Shown here: positions 34,060 through 45,451 of the stretch, piece by piece
Position numbering within the stretch: position 1 is the stretch's first letter
How the letters are laid out: each line of letters starts with the position of its first letter
Source: Talinum fruticosum
Taxonomy: Eukaryota > Streptophyta > Magnoliopsida > Caryophyllales > Talinaceae
Reading direction: 5' to 3'
DNA: 64,000 nucleotides
Assembly (NCBI GenBank): GCA_021018815.1
Contig: JAITYX010000053.1
Coordinates: forward strand, 3,048,001-3,112,000
Program-made: the position numbers and the translations under genes
Notes under the pieces: model-generated
What the model was told of the DNA's origin: nothing
Databases searched by the model: none
Seen by the model: only the letters and a program-made list of their open reading frames with translations

Positions 34060-35464
34060 GGGCTTGGTGTCATCAGGTGGCAACAGGAGAGAGTGAATTT
34101 CCTAAAATTCGGAGAGAAAAACTCTTCGTGGTTTCATACCGGAGCGAATGTGAGGTGTTTGAATAGTCTAATTATCGAACCGAGGGACTTAGATGGGGTG
34201 TTGTATTCTAGGGTAGAAGACTTGGAGCGTATAGTTATGGATTTTTATGGAAATTTGTTCTCCTCTTCGAATCCTCACAATTTTGAAGTTGTAACGTCCC
34301 TTATCCGGATGAAGGTTACGCTAGAGATGAATGAGTGGCTACTCCGTCGGTATCGGGGAAGAAGTCCTCATAGCATTCAAACAGATGCACCCGGGTAAGG
34401 CACTTGGACCCGATGGTATGAACCCATTTTTTACCAGCACTTTTGGGCGATTGTGGAGGAGGATGTGTCAAATGTGGTCCTGGCTATTCTGAATGGTGCG
34501 CATATTCGTGAAGGTCTAAACCATACCCATGTTGTTCTTATTCGAAAAAACATAAGTTGGTTGATATTAATGAGTTCCGTTCCATTAGCTTATGTAACGT
34601 GGTATATGCGTTGGTTACAAAAGTGATCACTAACGAGGCTTAAGGATATTCTACCTAATATCATCTCCGATGCTCGAGTGCCTTCACCTCGGGTCGACTA
34701 ATTACGAGATAATGCTCTTGTCGCGTTCGAAGTTTTCCATTCGATGTATAATCAATCGGGAATTAACGGGAGTATGGCTATCAAACTAGATATGGCTAAG
34801 GCATATGACCACATTGAGTGGAGCTATCTTAGGGGTGTGATGATGAAGCTCGGTTTTGCTACTAATTGGGTGGACCTAGTCATGGGCTGCGTAACATCTA
34901 CAACAACGTCATTTGTCTTTAACGAAGAAGCACGAGGAATGGTTCATCCTTCTAGAGGCCTTCATCAAGTTGATCCAATATCTCCCTATTTATTTTTGTT
35001 TTGTGTTGAAGGTCTTTCCTACCTATTAGAAAATGTAGTTCAAGAGGACGATTATGCGGACATAGAGTGTGTCCGGAGGCTCCAACCATTTCTCACTGTT
35101 ATTCGTCGATGACACAATGATTTTTGGCCAAGCCCATACGGAACAAACTCAGCTAGTCAAGGACATTTTGGGGGTGTACGAGCAAGCTTCAGGTCGGTAG
35201 GTTAACTACATGAAAACGAATGTCGCCTTCGGTTTTGAACGCACAAGCATGTTAGGGATAGCATTCTCATTACATTGGATATTAGAGAGGTTTTGGCCCA
35301 CAAAAATATTTGGGCATCCCTACCAACGTTAGAAGATCGAAAAAGAGACATTTTCTCTACGTTGAGGACCGTCTCACCAAAAGGTTGAATGGTTGGATGG
35401 GCAAACAACTCTCTTTGGCAGGTAGGGAGGTGTTAGTTAAAGTCGTTGCTCAAGCTATCCCTAT
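34060..35464 (+). pseudogene. LINE A ORF2, part 1 (reverse transcriptase)
   Basis: The L1-type plant retroelement starts without its endonuclease domain, as expected of 5' truncation. RVNFLKFGEKNSSWFH at about 34090 is the segment just before RT. RT blocks are at 34744-35112: GSMAIKLDMAKAYDHIEW, then PSRGLHQVDPISPYLFLFC. The catalytic F-V-D-D is encoded at 35102-35113, in a shifted frame. 35310-35469 (NGWMGKQLSLAGREVLVKVV) is the post-RT segment. The gag-only Athila element interrupts it at 35470. Several stops make it inactive. Confidence 0.88.
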
Positions 35465-35469
35465 GTACA

Positions 35470-37569
35470 TGTTAAGTCGTATTTTGTACATATTTTTAGT
35501 CGTTGTTTAGTTTATATTATATAGTTTATTTTATCTAATTTATCCTATTTTGTCTATTTTTAGGTAATTATCAAACAAAGTGGGAAAGAAAAGAAAATAC
35601 GTTAAAAGTGGGTTTTTAGCTACCGACAAGTGTCCAAGAAAAGATATGAAGTCGGTCCATAAAAATAATGTGTCATAAAATATTTATTTTATGAAATCAT
35701 AATTTGAAGAGGAAAGTGAAGATAATCATACTCCTAAACCCAGTAGGACTTGCTCCTTAGAGTTGCATGACAAAAAGGAAACTTGGAAGAGAAGAAAGAC
35801 GAATCACTATAAAAGGACCCAGCCCCTCACGGGCAACCGCTCCCGCGGCTACTCATCAACACCCATCTTCTCTTCACCTCTTGTTGCCTCACAACTATCT
35901 CACGCCATCATCATCTCTCATCTAATCATCATCATATTCTTAACCATCATCACCATGGCAAGGATTATTATGGTATTATTATTATTATTGTAATTTTTAT
36001 TTTAAAGACTCTATTTTTGTTGTTAGTTTAATATTAAAGATGATATTTTTATTTAGTTTATGTGTCCCAAATTATATTATGTTTGAGTAGTTTTTTTATA
36101 CTTACTATAATCTATTTTAAACCATGGTTAAACTAGTATAATCTATTTGAAACCATGTTAAATTATTTATTTTGAAACAAAGTTTTGATCTTTATTGTCT
36201 TATTTATTTTGTCCATGATTCTATGATAATTTGTGTTTAATGTTTATGCTTTTATATTTAATTAATTAGAGTGCATGCTAATTAGTTCTGTGTAAATTCA
36301 TATGATAGTTTAAAGGGTTTAAGTACGTAATCGCTTGGTCTTTTAGATATAAGTATCACCCTAGTTAATCATAGGTGTCCGATACCCATCTCTTTTAATT
36401 AGGAAATTATCATGAATCCTTTTTAAATCAATTTGCTAGTAGATTGGTTACTAGGTGCTAGATGATGTTTTTCTAATTCTTAATACTCTAATTTGATTAA
36501 ATTCTAATCCTAGTGCTAGGGTTATCAATATTAGTAGGGTTTATATTAAGGTTAGGGTTAAGTAAACTAATAACTAAGAAAAAACGGGAAGATCCGCTAG
36601 TAGTTGTCTTCTACAGTTTAGCTAATGGGTAGATCAATTTGTGTGTTAATGATAAATAATAATTTGCATGGTGGATATAGATTATACTAAGTTCTTGTTA
36701 TAAATTTGATATCTTTGGTAATTATTTATTTGCTTTTTAGTAGTTTTCTTTAGTTTAATAATTTTTATTTACAAAGTTACAATCTTTTATTATTAATTTC
36801 ATTATCCCCCTTAAATATCAGTATTTTAGGTTAGTTTTAGAAATTTTATTTTAATTTAATTTTGAGTCTTTATATATTTTAATTTTTAGATTACTTTTCT
36901 GTTAGTTTTTATTATTTTTGAGTCAGTTTGTTAGAAATTAGTTTTAAAATAGTTTCTTTTATTATTTTTCGTGTTTTATCTTCATTTAGGTTTTAGATAG
37001 AGCCCTACTTTGATATGATTAAATTTTAGAATTTTTGGAATTAATTTGATAATTTTTCAGATTTAATTCTTGAATTTAATTACTGTAGGTTTTTAGTTAA
37101 ATAATTTTGTAATTTCGGTTTTAAATTTTATTTTTATATTTTTAGGGTCTTGTTACGTCTAGAAAATTAGTGTTAATATTCTGAATAATTTTAGTATTTA
37201 TTTTCGTAATTAATTTAGTGCAGAATTTTACATATTTAATTTTCTGTTTTAGAATTTGTTTATTTTCTGCTTTAGTTTTCTGTTTTAATTATTCTAAAAA
37301 AATATACAAAAATATTTCTAGGTTATTATAGTTTTTTTATTATGTATAAATTATTTATTTAGTTGTTAGATAATTTTCTATGATTTTTAGTTATTGATTT
37401 TCTTAATTTATATTTTCTATTTTGTTTTTAAGAGTAGTAAATTTAATTAGATTAAAGCTTGCATGTTATTATATGTTTTCTCATGGATTCAATCCCTACT
37501 TCCCTATGCTATATTATTTATTATAAGACTAAATAGTGGTTTAATTTGTAATTGCATGACAAGCTATCA
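35470..37569 (+). repeat. 5' LTR of gag-only Athila-like element
   Basis: 2100 bases, TGTTAAG...AGCTATCA. TATA box TATAAAAGG at 35808-35816. Very AT-rich after 36000. It contains a short TTA run near 35971-35990. About 595 bases (about 36350-36950) have no counterpart in the 3' LTR. Confidence 0.88.
35808..35816 (+). promoter_or_regulatory. TATA box of gag-only element 5' LTR
   Basis: TATAAAAGG, conserved in the 3' LTR at 41074-41082 in the same context (GAATCAC upstream, ACCC downstream). Likely RNA polymerase II core promoter. Confidence 0.7.
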
Positions 37570-37574
37570 AATTT

Positions 37575-37592
37575 TGGCGCCGTTGCTTGGGA
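37575..37592 (+). other. Primer-binding site of gag-only element
   Basis: TGGCGCCGTTGCTTGGGA, five bases past the LTR end. It is of the same type as the Athila site at 31160, with changes in the last bases. Confidence 0.75.
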
Positions 37593-37758
37593 AAGAAAAT
37601 AATAGTTGTTAGTTTTTATCTCATTTAGATTTACTACTTTTATTACTTCTTTGTGACTTTAATAGTTTTTTTATTTTAACAAGGAGTATACATTTGACGA
37701 AGTTGAAAGCCAAGTAAGTGTTTCTAATTCTGTTTTTGTAAATTACGAAATTATTGAG

Positions 37759-39355
37759 ATGACTACTTTACGTGAACTTGCAGCACGTAACTTGGATACA
37801 CAACTTCTACCTATCTTATATCCTGTATTGGACCGACCACTAAAACTCGAACTCCGAATTTTTAAATATGTCACCTATATTTCATGAACTGCCTGGTGAG
37901 GACCTATATCGTCATATCAATGAGTTTATTATTACATGTTCCACTATGCAACTTGAGGGAATCACCCAAGACCAAATTAAGTTGAGAGCCTTTCCCTTTT
38001 CACTTCAGACATAAGGTTAAAGATTGGTTTTATTACCTACCCCCTACAACATTGACTACATGGACCCAAGTTCATAAAGAATTTTTAGAGAAATTTTTTC
38101 CTACGTCTAGGATAGGGTCAATTAGAAAGGAAATTTGTGGCACTAAATAGATGACTCGAGGAGATTTTTTCGAATATTGGGAGCGTTTTTATAAATTATG
38201 TGCTAGTTGTCCCCAACATCAAATTTACGAGCATTTATTAATTCAATATTTTTATGAAGGTTTATTGCCAATAGATAAAAATATGGTAGATGTTGCTAGT
38301 GGAGGGGCCTTGTTTAATAAGACTCCAGCTCGAGGCTAGAGAATTGTTTAATATTATGGCCGAAAATACTCAACAATTTGGAATTGGAGACACCCAATTT
38401 AGGAATGTTAATGAGTTCAATTTAGGTCCATCTATAGAGACTCAATTGTCCCAAATTACTCGTTATTTTAAACAAATTGCTCCATAGAGAAGAAGCGGTA
38501 GTTTGTAGTATTTGTCTGTTTAGAGGGTCATGTTGTTAATTCATGCCCTACACAACAAAGAGGGCATGTGAATGCTATTTTTTCCAACCAAGGTCAAATG
38601 AAACATAACTCATTCTTGAACACTTATGAAGAATGGAGTGACTACTCTAACCTTAGGTATGGATTTGAAAAAAACCCCTAGAATTTGATTAATCCATTGC
38701 TCAGGACAAAACTAATTATCTTTTAGAGCAAATCATTAAGAAGATGGATGACCGGAAAAGGAGACTGGCCTTAGGTTCCAAAGCTTAGAGATGACCATTA
38801 AGCGGGTTCAAGAGAGACAGACTGCCAATGATACCATAATTAGTAACTTGCAAGCCCAAATGCAATCTTAACCTTTCCCGGATCCCCAAAAAAATATGTG
38901 TCATAACACTTAATAGTGGGAAAGAGTTAGAGGAACCTAGGAAAAACATAGAGGTAGAGCCAGAATTAGAGGTCAAGGAATCTGAACTTGACCAAAACAA
39001 GGATGATGCCTCTAATGCTAAGGAAATAAGTGAATCTAAGAAAGATCTTTACAAGCATATCCCACCTTTTCCTAGTAGATTGATAAGCACAACTCCTAAG
39101 ATAGACGAGGCAATTGAAGATATCATAAAAATATCTAGGAAGGCAGAAATCAACATTCCTCTTCTAGATACCATGAAACGGAAACCTAGTTATGCTAAGT
39201 TCCTTAAAGATCTATTCAAGAACAAATTAAAATTGAAAAGGAACAAAAAGGTAAGTGTGGGGGAGAATACATCTGCCCTTTTCCAAAAGAAATTTCTCGC
39301 TAATTGCAAGTATGCAGGAGACCAAATCTTTTTAGTGGGAAATGCAATTAGATGA
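37759..39355 (+). pseudogene. Athila-type gag of the gag-only element
   Basis: Starts at the ATG of 37759 (MTTLRELAARNLDTQLLP), then in shifted frames PIFHELPGEDLYRHINEF and QIKLRAFPFSL. Next come 38151-38339 (WERFYKLCASCPQHQIYEHL, LIQYFYEGLLP, DVASGGALFNKTP) and 38290-38487. The last part is 39080-39355 (INIPLLDTMKRKPSYAKFLK, KVSVGENTSALFQKKF), which is the gag-protease linker of Athila elements. The protein then stops before any D-S/T-G protease site. At least six frame changes are present, so even gag is dead in this copy. Confidence 0.82.
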
Positions 39356-40722
39356 TCCTTGACCTGCAGAGTCTGTCGAGCCAAAGACGAGTAAACAAAG
39401 GCGTTGGTTGGGAGGCAACCCAACATTTTTCAGGGAAGTTTATGTTATCTCTATTATTTTTGCTTTATTTTTATTTTGCATGCATTAGGGACAATGCATG
39501 AATTAAGTGTGGGGGAGAGCATCCTGCATTTTAATTTTACGCATTTAGTTTTATCTTTTTTTAAAAAAAAATTACTTTCTTGTGAAGAAATGCATGAACA
39601 TGAATATATGATAGTTTAACTTGCTTAAATTTTTCTGTCTATAGTTTTTCTTTCCCTTTGTAAGTGAGAAATTTGAACATGTTAATTGTCATTCGGAGTT
39701 GTTTGAGTTGATCTTCATATATTTCTTCAATTAGTGACAATCATAATTTTTCGTCGGTTTGATCATGTTATATGATCGTGATAGAGGCAATAAATTGACT
39801 TAAACCATTCACCTAGACTACCGAACTTAGCAGAATGACTCATTGAAAATTTAATTTTTCTTGTCTTGCCTATTAAAGTTTAGAATATGTTGGTTTACCA
39901 ACACGAGGTTGGTTCAATTGATACGGCATTTGTTCCCCTTAAGCGGCTTGTGTATGGAAAAGACATGTGCTGGAAAAGTCAACCCCGTTAAGGGCCGTTT
40001 ACAACTCGAAACATGCCAACAAATAAAATAAAAAATTTAAAAAACAGAGAAAGAAAAAATATTAGTCTACCACCATGGGTCGGAGTTGGTGGCTCGGCAC
40101 CATTTCCCCTTAAGTTTAGGTCTCAAGCTGAGCTTTTATGAATGGAGTAACCCATGCTGGGAGAGTCATTCCCCTTTTGGGCCGATCAATGGCTCGAACC
40201 ACTAACGAAAAGGAAAAGAAAAAAAAATAGAGTATTAACTCTAGCATCTCTATTTGGGTGAGTGGGAGACAGGGAGTGTTATATTTCTAAGACCCTATAT
40301 GGGCCTCAAATATGTGCTTGAATGGAGTTTAAAAAAAAGTTGGAAGAAGAATTTGCAAAACAATTTATTATCGATTTTTGTGAGTTATCTGCTGATGCAG
40401 CGTCTCTATAACCATACTACACCCTAATTTTTCCCATCCTAAAACTTTTTAGACCTCTTGACCGGAATGTACATGTTTGAAAAAGATGGATAATTTTTTA
40501 CTGTTGCTTAATAGAAAGAGACATTGTGAAGCTGATGAATAAACTGTCTAATGACAACGAAATATTTAGTTTTTCACTTGCTTGGGAAAGACAAACTTTC
40601 ATCAAACTGTTTTTGGAAGTAAGGCAAACCTAGTGTATACTTTATGTTTTATATATATCTTTATAAGAAATCGTAATTTTAGGTCGAATCCTAGATTTCT
40701 TTGCACGAGGGCGTCCAAAGTC

Positions 40723-40738
40723 TAAGTGTGGGGGAATT
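40723..40738 (+). other. Polypurine tract of gag-only element
   Basis: TAAGTGTGGGGGAATT directly precedes the 3' LTR. The same AAGTGTGGGGGA motif appears twice more upstream, near 39250 and 39503. Confidence 0.75.
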
Positions 40739-41238
40739 TGTTAAGTTGAATTTTGTACGTATTTTTAGTAGTTATTTAGTTTATATTATATAGTTCATTT
40801 TATCTAATTTATCCTAGTTTGTCAATTTTTAGTTAATTATCAAATAAAGTGGGAAAGAAAAGAAAAGACATTAAAAGTGGATTTTCAGCTACCGACAAGC
40901 ATCCAAGAAAAAATATGAAGTGGTCCATAAAAATAATGTGTCATAAAATACTTATTTTATGAAATCTTAATTTGAAGAGGAGAATGAAGATAATCATACT
41001 CCTAAACCCACTAGAACTCCTCCTTAGAGTTGCATGAGAAAAGGAAACTTAGAAGAGAAGAAAGACGAATCACTATAAAAGGACCCGACCCCTCATGGGC
41101 AACCGCCCCGCGGCTACTCATCAACACCCATCTTCTCTTTACCTCTTGCTGCCTCACAACTATCTCACGCCATCATCATCTCTCATCTAATCATGACCAT
41201 ATTCTTAAGCATCATCACCATGGCAAGGATTATTATGA

Positions 41239-41314
<76 letters not shown>

Positions 41315-42265
41315 GTAATTTTTATTTTAAAAGACTCTATTTTTATTGTTAGTTTAATATTAAAGATGATATTTTTATTTAGTTTATGTGTCCTAAATTA
41401 TATTATGTTTGACTAGTTTTTTATACTTAGTATAATCTATTTGAAAACATGTTAAATTATTTATTTTGAAATAAAATTTCGATCTTTATTATCTTATTGA
41501 TTTTGACCATGATTCTAATTTGTGTTTCATGTTTATGCTTTTATATTTAATTAATTATTAGAGTGCGCGTTAATTAGGTATATATAAATTCATATGATAG
41601 TTTAAAGGGTATAAGTAGGTAATCGCTTGGTCTTTTAGACATAAAATAGTTTCTTTTATTATTTTTCATATTTTATCTTCATTTAGGGTTTGTATAGAGT
41701 TCTAGTTTGATGTGATTAAATTTTAGAAGTTTTCGAATTAATTTGATAATTTTTTAGATTTAATTCTTGAATTTAATTACTGTAGGTTTTTAGTTAAATA
41801 ATTTCGTAATTTCGGTTTTAAATTTTATTTTTATATTTTTAGGGTCTTGTTAGGTCTAGAAAATTAGTGTTAATATTCTGGATAATTTTATTATTTATTT
41901 TCGTAATTTAGTGCAGAATTTTATTTATTTAATTTTCTGTTTTAGAATTTGTTTATTTTCTGCTTGAACTTTTTGTTTTAATTATTCTAAAAAAATATAT
42001 ACAAAAGCATTTCTGGGTTACTATAGTTTTGTTATTATGTATAAATTATTTATTTAGTTGTTAGATAATTTTCTATGATTTTTAGTTATTGATTTTTTTA
42101 ATTTATATCTTCTATTTTGTTTTTAAGAGTAGTAAATTTAATTAGATTAAAGCTTGCATGTTATTATATCTTTTCTCGTGGATTCGATCCCTACTTCCCT
42201 ATGCTATATTATTTATTATAAGCCTAAGTAATGGTTTAATTTGTAGCTACACGACAAGCTAACGA
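40739..42265 (+). repeat. 3' LTR of gag-only Athila-like element
   Basis: 1527 bases, highly similar to the 5' LTR but lacking the 595-base segment and carrying a much longer TTA microsatellite. The end is AACGA instead of ATCA. Open frames over the microsatellite (poly-isoleucine) are artefacts. Confidence 0.88.
41240..41314 (+). repeat. (TTA)25 microsatellite in 3' LTR
   Basis: About 75 bases of uninterrupted TTA repeats. The 5' LTR has only a handful of units at the same place, so the array grew after insertion. Confidence 0.95.
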
Positions 42266-42270
42266 GTACA

Positions 42271-43083
42271 TGATGAGTTTATTCAAGCTTTCAAAAGAGT
42301 CTGTGTGATGAAATCTAGTCGAGTCATCAACAAATTTTGATGAGGTCATTCTTCTTTGGAGGCACGCAAGATTCATTTGATGAGCAAGGAAAGTCTTTCT
42401 AAGGAAAAGGTGGAGGGTGGGCTCGGTTTTAAGAACTTGACGTATTTAGTCGGTCGCTCCTTGCTCGGAAATTCTGGCAACTTATGCACAAGCAAGAGTT
42501 ATTAGTGTGCCGTATTCTCAAAGTCATCTATTACCCGAATTGCTCAATGCTTGATGCTCATCCGGAACATCGACCCAGCTATGTGTGGCAAAGCCTTTGG
42601 AATGTCAAATGGGTTATTCGAGTGGGTCTCACTTGGAGGATGAGGGATGGATTTTCGGTAAATATTTGGGATGATATGTGGATCCCTCGGCCCATTACTT
42701 TAGTGTTATCACTCCCGGGAACACTTCTCTTTCTCTTCTCCGGGTTGGGGACTTTATCAATAGAGAACGAGTGGCATGGAAGTTGGATATGCTAAATGAA
42801 GTCTTCCTTCCGAGTGGATGTGAGGTCATCAAATCTATTACGCTAAGTGAAGACTTTTTCCCGGATAGGCATGTGTGGCATGGGACGACTAATGGCGAAT
42901 TATTGGTCCGTGACACCAACCATTTTCTTCTTCAATCTCAAGAGAGGTCTATGGCTGAAGGCAGTGAAAGTAGAAAGAAAGCTAGTTGGCGAGCGATTTG
43001 GGCAATTCAAATCCCACCGAGAATAAAGCTTTTTGCATGGCGTGCTGCGTGGGTGCACTACCGGCAGCTCAAAGATTAGGGTT
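42271..43083 (+). pseudogene. LINE A ORF2, part 2 (post-RT and zf-RVT region)
   Basis: Continues LINE A after the LTR element. It opens with MMSLFKLSK-like sequence, then 42420-42480 (KEKVEGGLGFKNL). 42678-43079 encodes the zinc-binding zf-RVT region (NGELLVRDTNHFLLQSQE, RAIWAIQIPPRIKLFAWRAA). It is broken at 43084 by a SIRE solo LTR. Frameshifts separate the pieces. Confidence 0.85.
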
Positions 43084-44561
43084 TGAAGGTTTACTCTTGG
43101 AGAGTCTAAGTCACCCTAAAGGGGGTGAATAGGGTGATGAGGGAATTTTCACAAACTTAAAAACTTTAAGCTTGGAAAGAATTAACAACGAGAATCCGAG
43201 TCTAGATTGGACTCGGAAAAGTATACACTCAAAAATACATGGAAACCCTCCTGGGGCGGAAAATCACGAGACAATGCTAATCCAAGCACCAAGTCAAATC
43301 CATTTTGAATTCTCAAAATACAACAGATTGACTCAACCAGAATTGCTTCCTTAGACAATTCCTTACAAAGTTTTCCTAGACTCGGAAATTCCCTTATCCG
43401 ATCTAGTACTTCCTAACCGAGGTAACATTTACAACTAGGGACAAGCTGAGCTGAGTTAACCCTTATAGCTTAGTCAAGGGACCATACTCGAAAGTAAGAG
43501 AAGTATGTAATTGATTCCAAGACTTTACAACTTAGAAAAGTATTAAGTACGAGACTTGGAGTTGTAAGAAAAAGATTGAATGAGTCAAGTACTAAGAGAT
43601 ATAGTTTCAGCAATGGATTCAGCAATCTTCAAGTCTTATGAAGCGGCTTCTATTTATAGATGACCAAGCGAGTGATCGTTGTGTCTTGTTTCGAACGAAG
43701 TCTTTCTCGACCGTTGTAATGGCTCTTACGAGTCGCTCGGAAAAGATCTGTTGGGATGTGAATGTTGTGCAACGGTTCTTGGCTTCTAAAGGTGCTCCAA
43801 TCAACTGGTGATGTCCGAAAAGCAAGGTGGAAACCACCGTTGAGTTTAGCATTGAATTTTTCCTATTTTGGAAACAAACAACCCTAACACGATGTCCGAG
43901 CTCTGTTCAAAAGTAGATAAGCCTTGTTTACTTGGTGATTGCAGCTTGAAGCCGGCTACTTTTGTAATTCGAAAAGAGATAACCTCGTTTGGATAACTTA
44001 CAAAAGTAAACCACTTTTGGTTCTCAAAGTATAAAATACTTTGGTCCAAGATTAAGTACGAGATAATAATTTAATTAAGACAATTAAGTGTCTAATTATC
44101 TTAGGCTTAGAAGAGTGAAATTTTCTGAGTCTAATAGTCAATATACTCAAATTCCATCAAAGTCGGTCCTAATAAAGATCAAGTTAATAGAGTAAAAACA
44201 TCAGAGTATAAGGATTTGATCTGGACAAATAATTCTCAAACAAACAAACTGACTTAGAAAGAGGAATTAATAGTGTAATTCACTTTGCATTGAAATAAGC
44301 GGTTAGAACTCCGAATAGAAGTGTTAGAGAAATCATTTGAACATTCGATAGATATGAGTGTCTGTATGAGTGAGTCGAAACACCAATGCAGAAGATATAC
44401 AAGAATATGTTTTCTGAGTCAGTCGGAAAGAGATGAAAACTTATACAGGAATTTCTATATTACTCAAAATGACTTATAATCAAAACTTAGGAGGTATGAG
44501 GTTTGTACCTGAGTTTTCATGTAGTACTCACAATATCTTAGAGTTAGAATCTGAGTCTTCA
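43084..44561 (-). mobile_element. SIRE solo LTR, minus strand, inside LINE A
   Basis: 1478 bases from TGAAGGTTTACTC (plus-strand left end) to CTGAGTCTTCA. It carries the CACCCTA...AGGGTG inverted repeat (43112-43136) and a TATA in complement near 43653. LINE coding resumes right after it. The TSD is degraded: GGGTT on the left, AGGT followed by CGAATC on the right. This is consistent with one substitution and one deletion, and with the LINE reading L-G-F-E-S across the site. No internal SIRE sequence is present. Confidence 0.85.
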
Positions 44562-45451
44562 AGGTCGAATCCCAAATTTTTCTATGAGGTGCGAGTGTCC
44601 GTGACGTAGCAGAAGAAACAGATGTACACGTGTTGGTTAAGTGCCCACTTGCCGAAGCCGTATGGAAGGGTAGCCAGTTCTGGTCATGGGTTTACTCACG
44701 TCTTTTTGCCACGGTCTGGGACTTCTTCCTTCTGGCCAAGGATCATTTTGAGGTTGAGGATTGGATTAAATTTGTTGCTGTTTGTTGGGAGATATTGAAC
44801 ACAAGGAACCGGTTCATATTTGGACAGCTAAAGGAAGACCCTACTCGGTTAAGTGAAAGAGCTATTAGGATGATAGATGACTATCAAGCAACGATAGTTG
44901 GGCTGAATTCTACAGTGGTGCACCTTTCCAGCTCATGGACACGCCCTCCAAATGGTGTTTTCCAGTTCAACTTTAATGCTGATTTATTAGGAGATTGGGG
45001 GCACGGATGGGGCATGGTTATTAGGGGGCAATGATGGTGTTGTGGTTGGAGCGGCAGTTCACCAAGGCGCAGGTCAGCTGAACACGGAATATGAGGAAAC
45101 AAGAGCTTGTGTATTGGCAGTAAAAGAAGCTATTCGAAGACGGCTGAAGAATGTGGTTTTTGAAGGAGATTGCCTACCTTTTGTTGGAAAGATGAAGAAG
45201 AAGGAATCACTTGCCTCAGAGTTGGACCTCTTTATCAACAATATTCTTTCTCTTTGTGTTTTTTTCGATTCGTTTTCCTTTTCCTTTGTTAGGCAGCAGG
45301 ACAACAAAGTAGCCCATAGTTTAGCCCACCTTCAACCTATAATCCAACTCTTAGGATTTGGTTGGAGGATTGTCCAAATTTCGTCATTAATCTGACCTTT
45401 ATTGGGTCGGAAGTTTAATAGAAATCCACGTGCCTTTTCATAAATAAAAAA
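44562..45451 (+). pseudogene. LINE A ORF2, part 3 (RNase H) and 3' tail
   Basis: 44630-45034 encodes the end of the zf-RVT region (VHVLVKCPLAEAVWKGSQ) and the start of a plant LINE RNase H (FQFNFNADLLGDWGHGWGMV). 45042-45395 continues one frame away (EETRACVLAVKEAIRRRLKN, NVVFEGDCLPFV, NKVAHSLAH). The aspartate/glutamate positions of RNase H are partly kept. The element ends with ATAAATAAAAAA at 45440-45451, a short A-rich tail. Confidence 0.85.

Larger units (their letters stand above)
35470..42265 (+). mobile_element. Athila-like LTR element with gag but no pol
   Basis: Ends are TGTTAAGTCG (35470) and CAAGCTAACGA (42265), with an exact 5-bp TSD GTACA (35465-35469 and 42266-42270). Two LTRs (35470-37569; 40739-42265), a tRNA primer site and a polypurine tract TAAGTGTGGGGGAA frame a 3.2-kb interior. 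That interior encodes only gag and the first bit of the protease region. Right after it (39405-39425) comes GGGAGGCAACCCAAC, the motif that normally follows Athila pol. Pol is therefore cleanly absent, as in TR-GAG type non-autonomous elements. It splits LINE A between codons of the post-RT segment. Confidence 0.88.

Noticed and set aside
33873..34073. Minus-strand frame of 66 residues between Athila and LINE A
   Set aside because: No recognisable family and no support from neighbours.
41030..41416. Frame with a long poly-isoleucine run
   Set aside because: It is the translation of the TTA microsatellite inside an LTR; no protein family and not kept in the 5' LTR.
44488..44561. Apparent terminal duplication at the end of the solo LTR
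   Set aside because: Comparison with 17950-18019 shows that this is the normal full-length LTR end; element 1 carries a short deletion instead.
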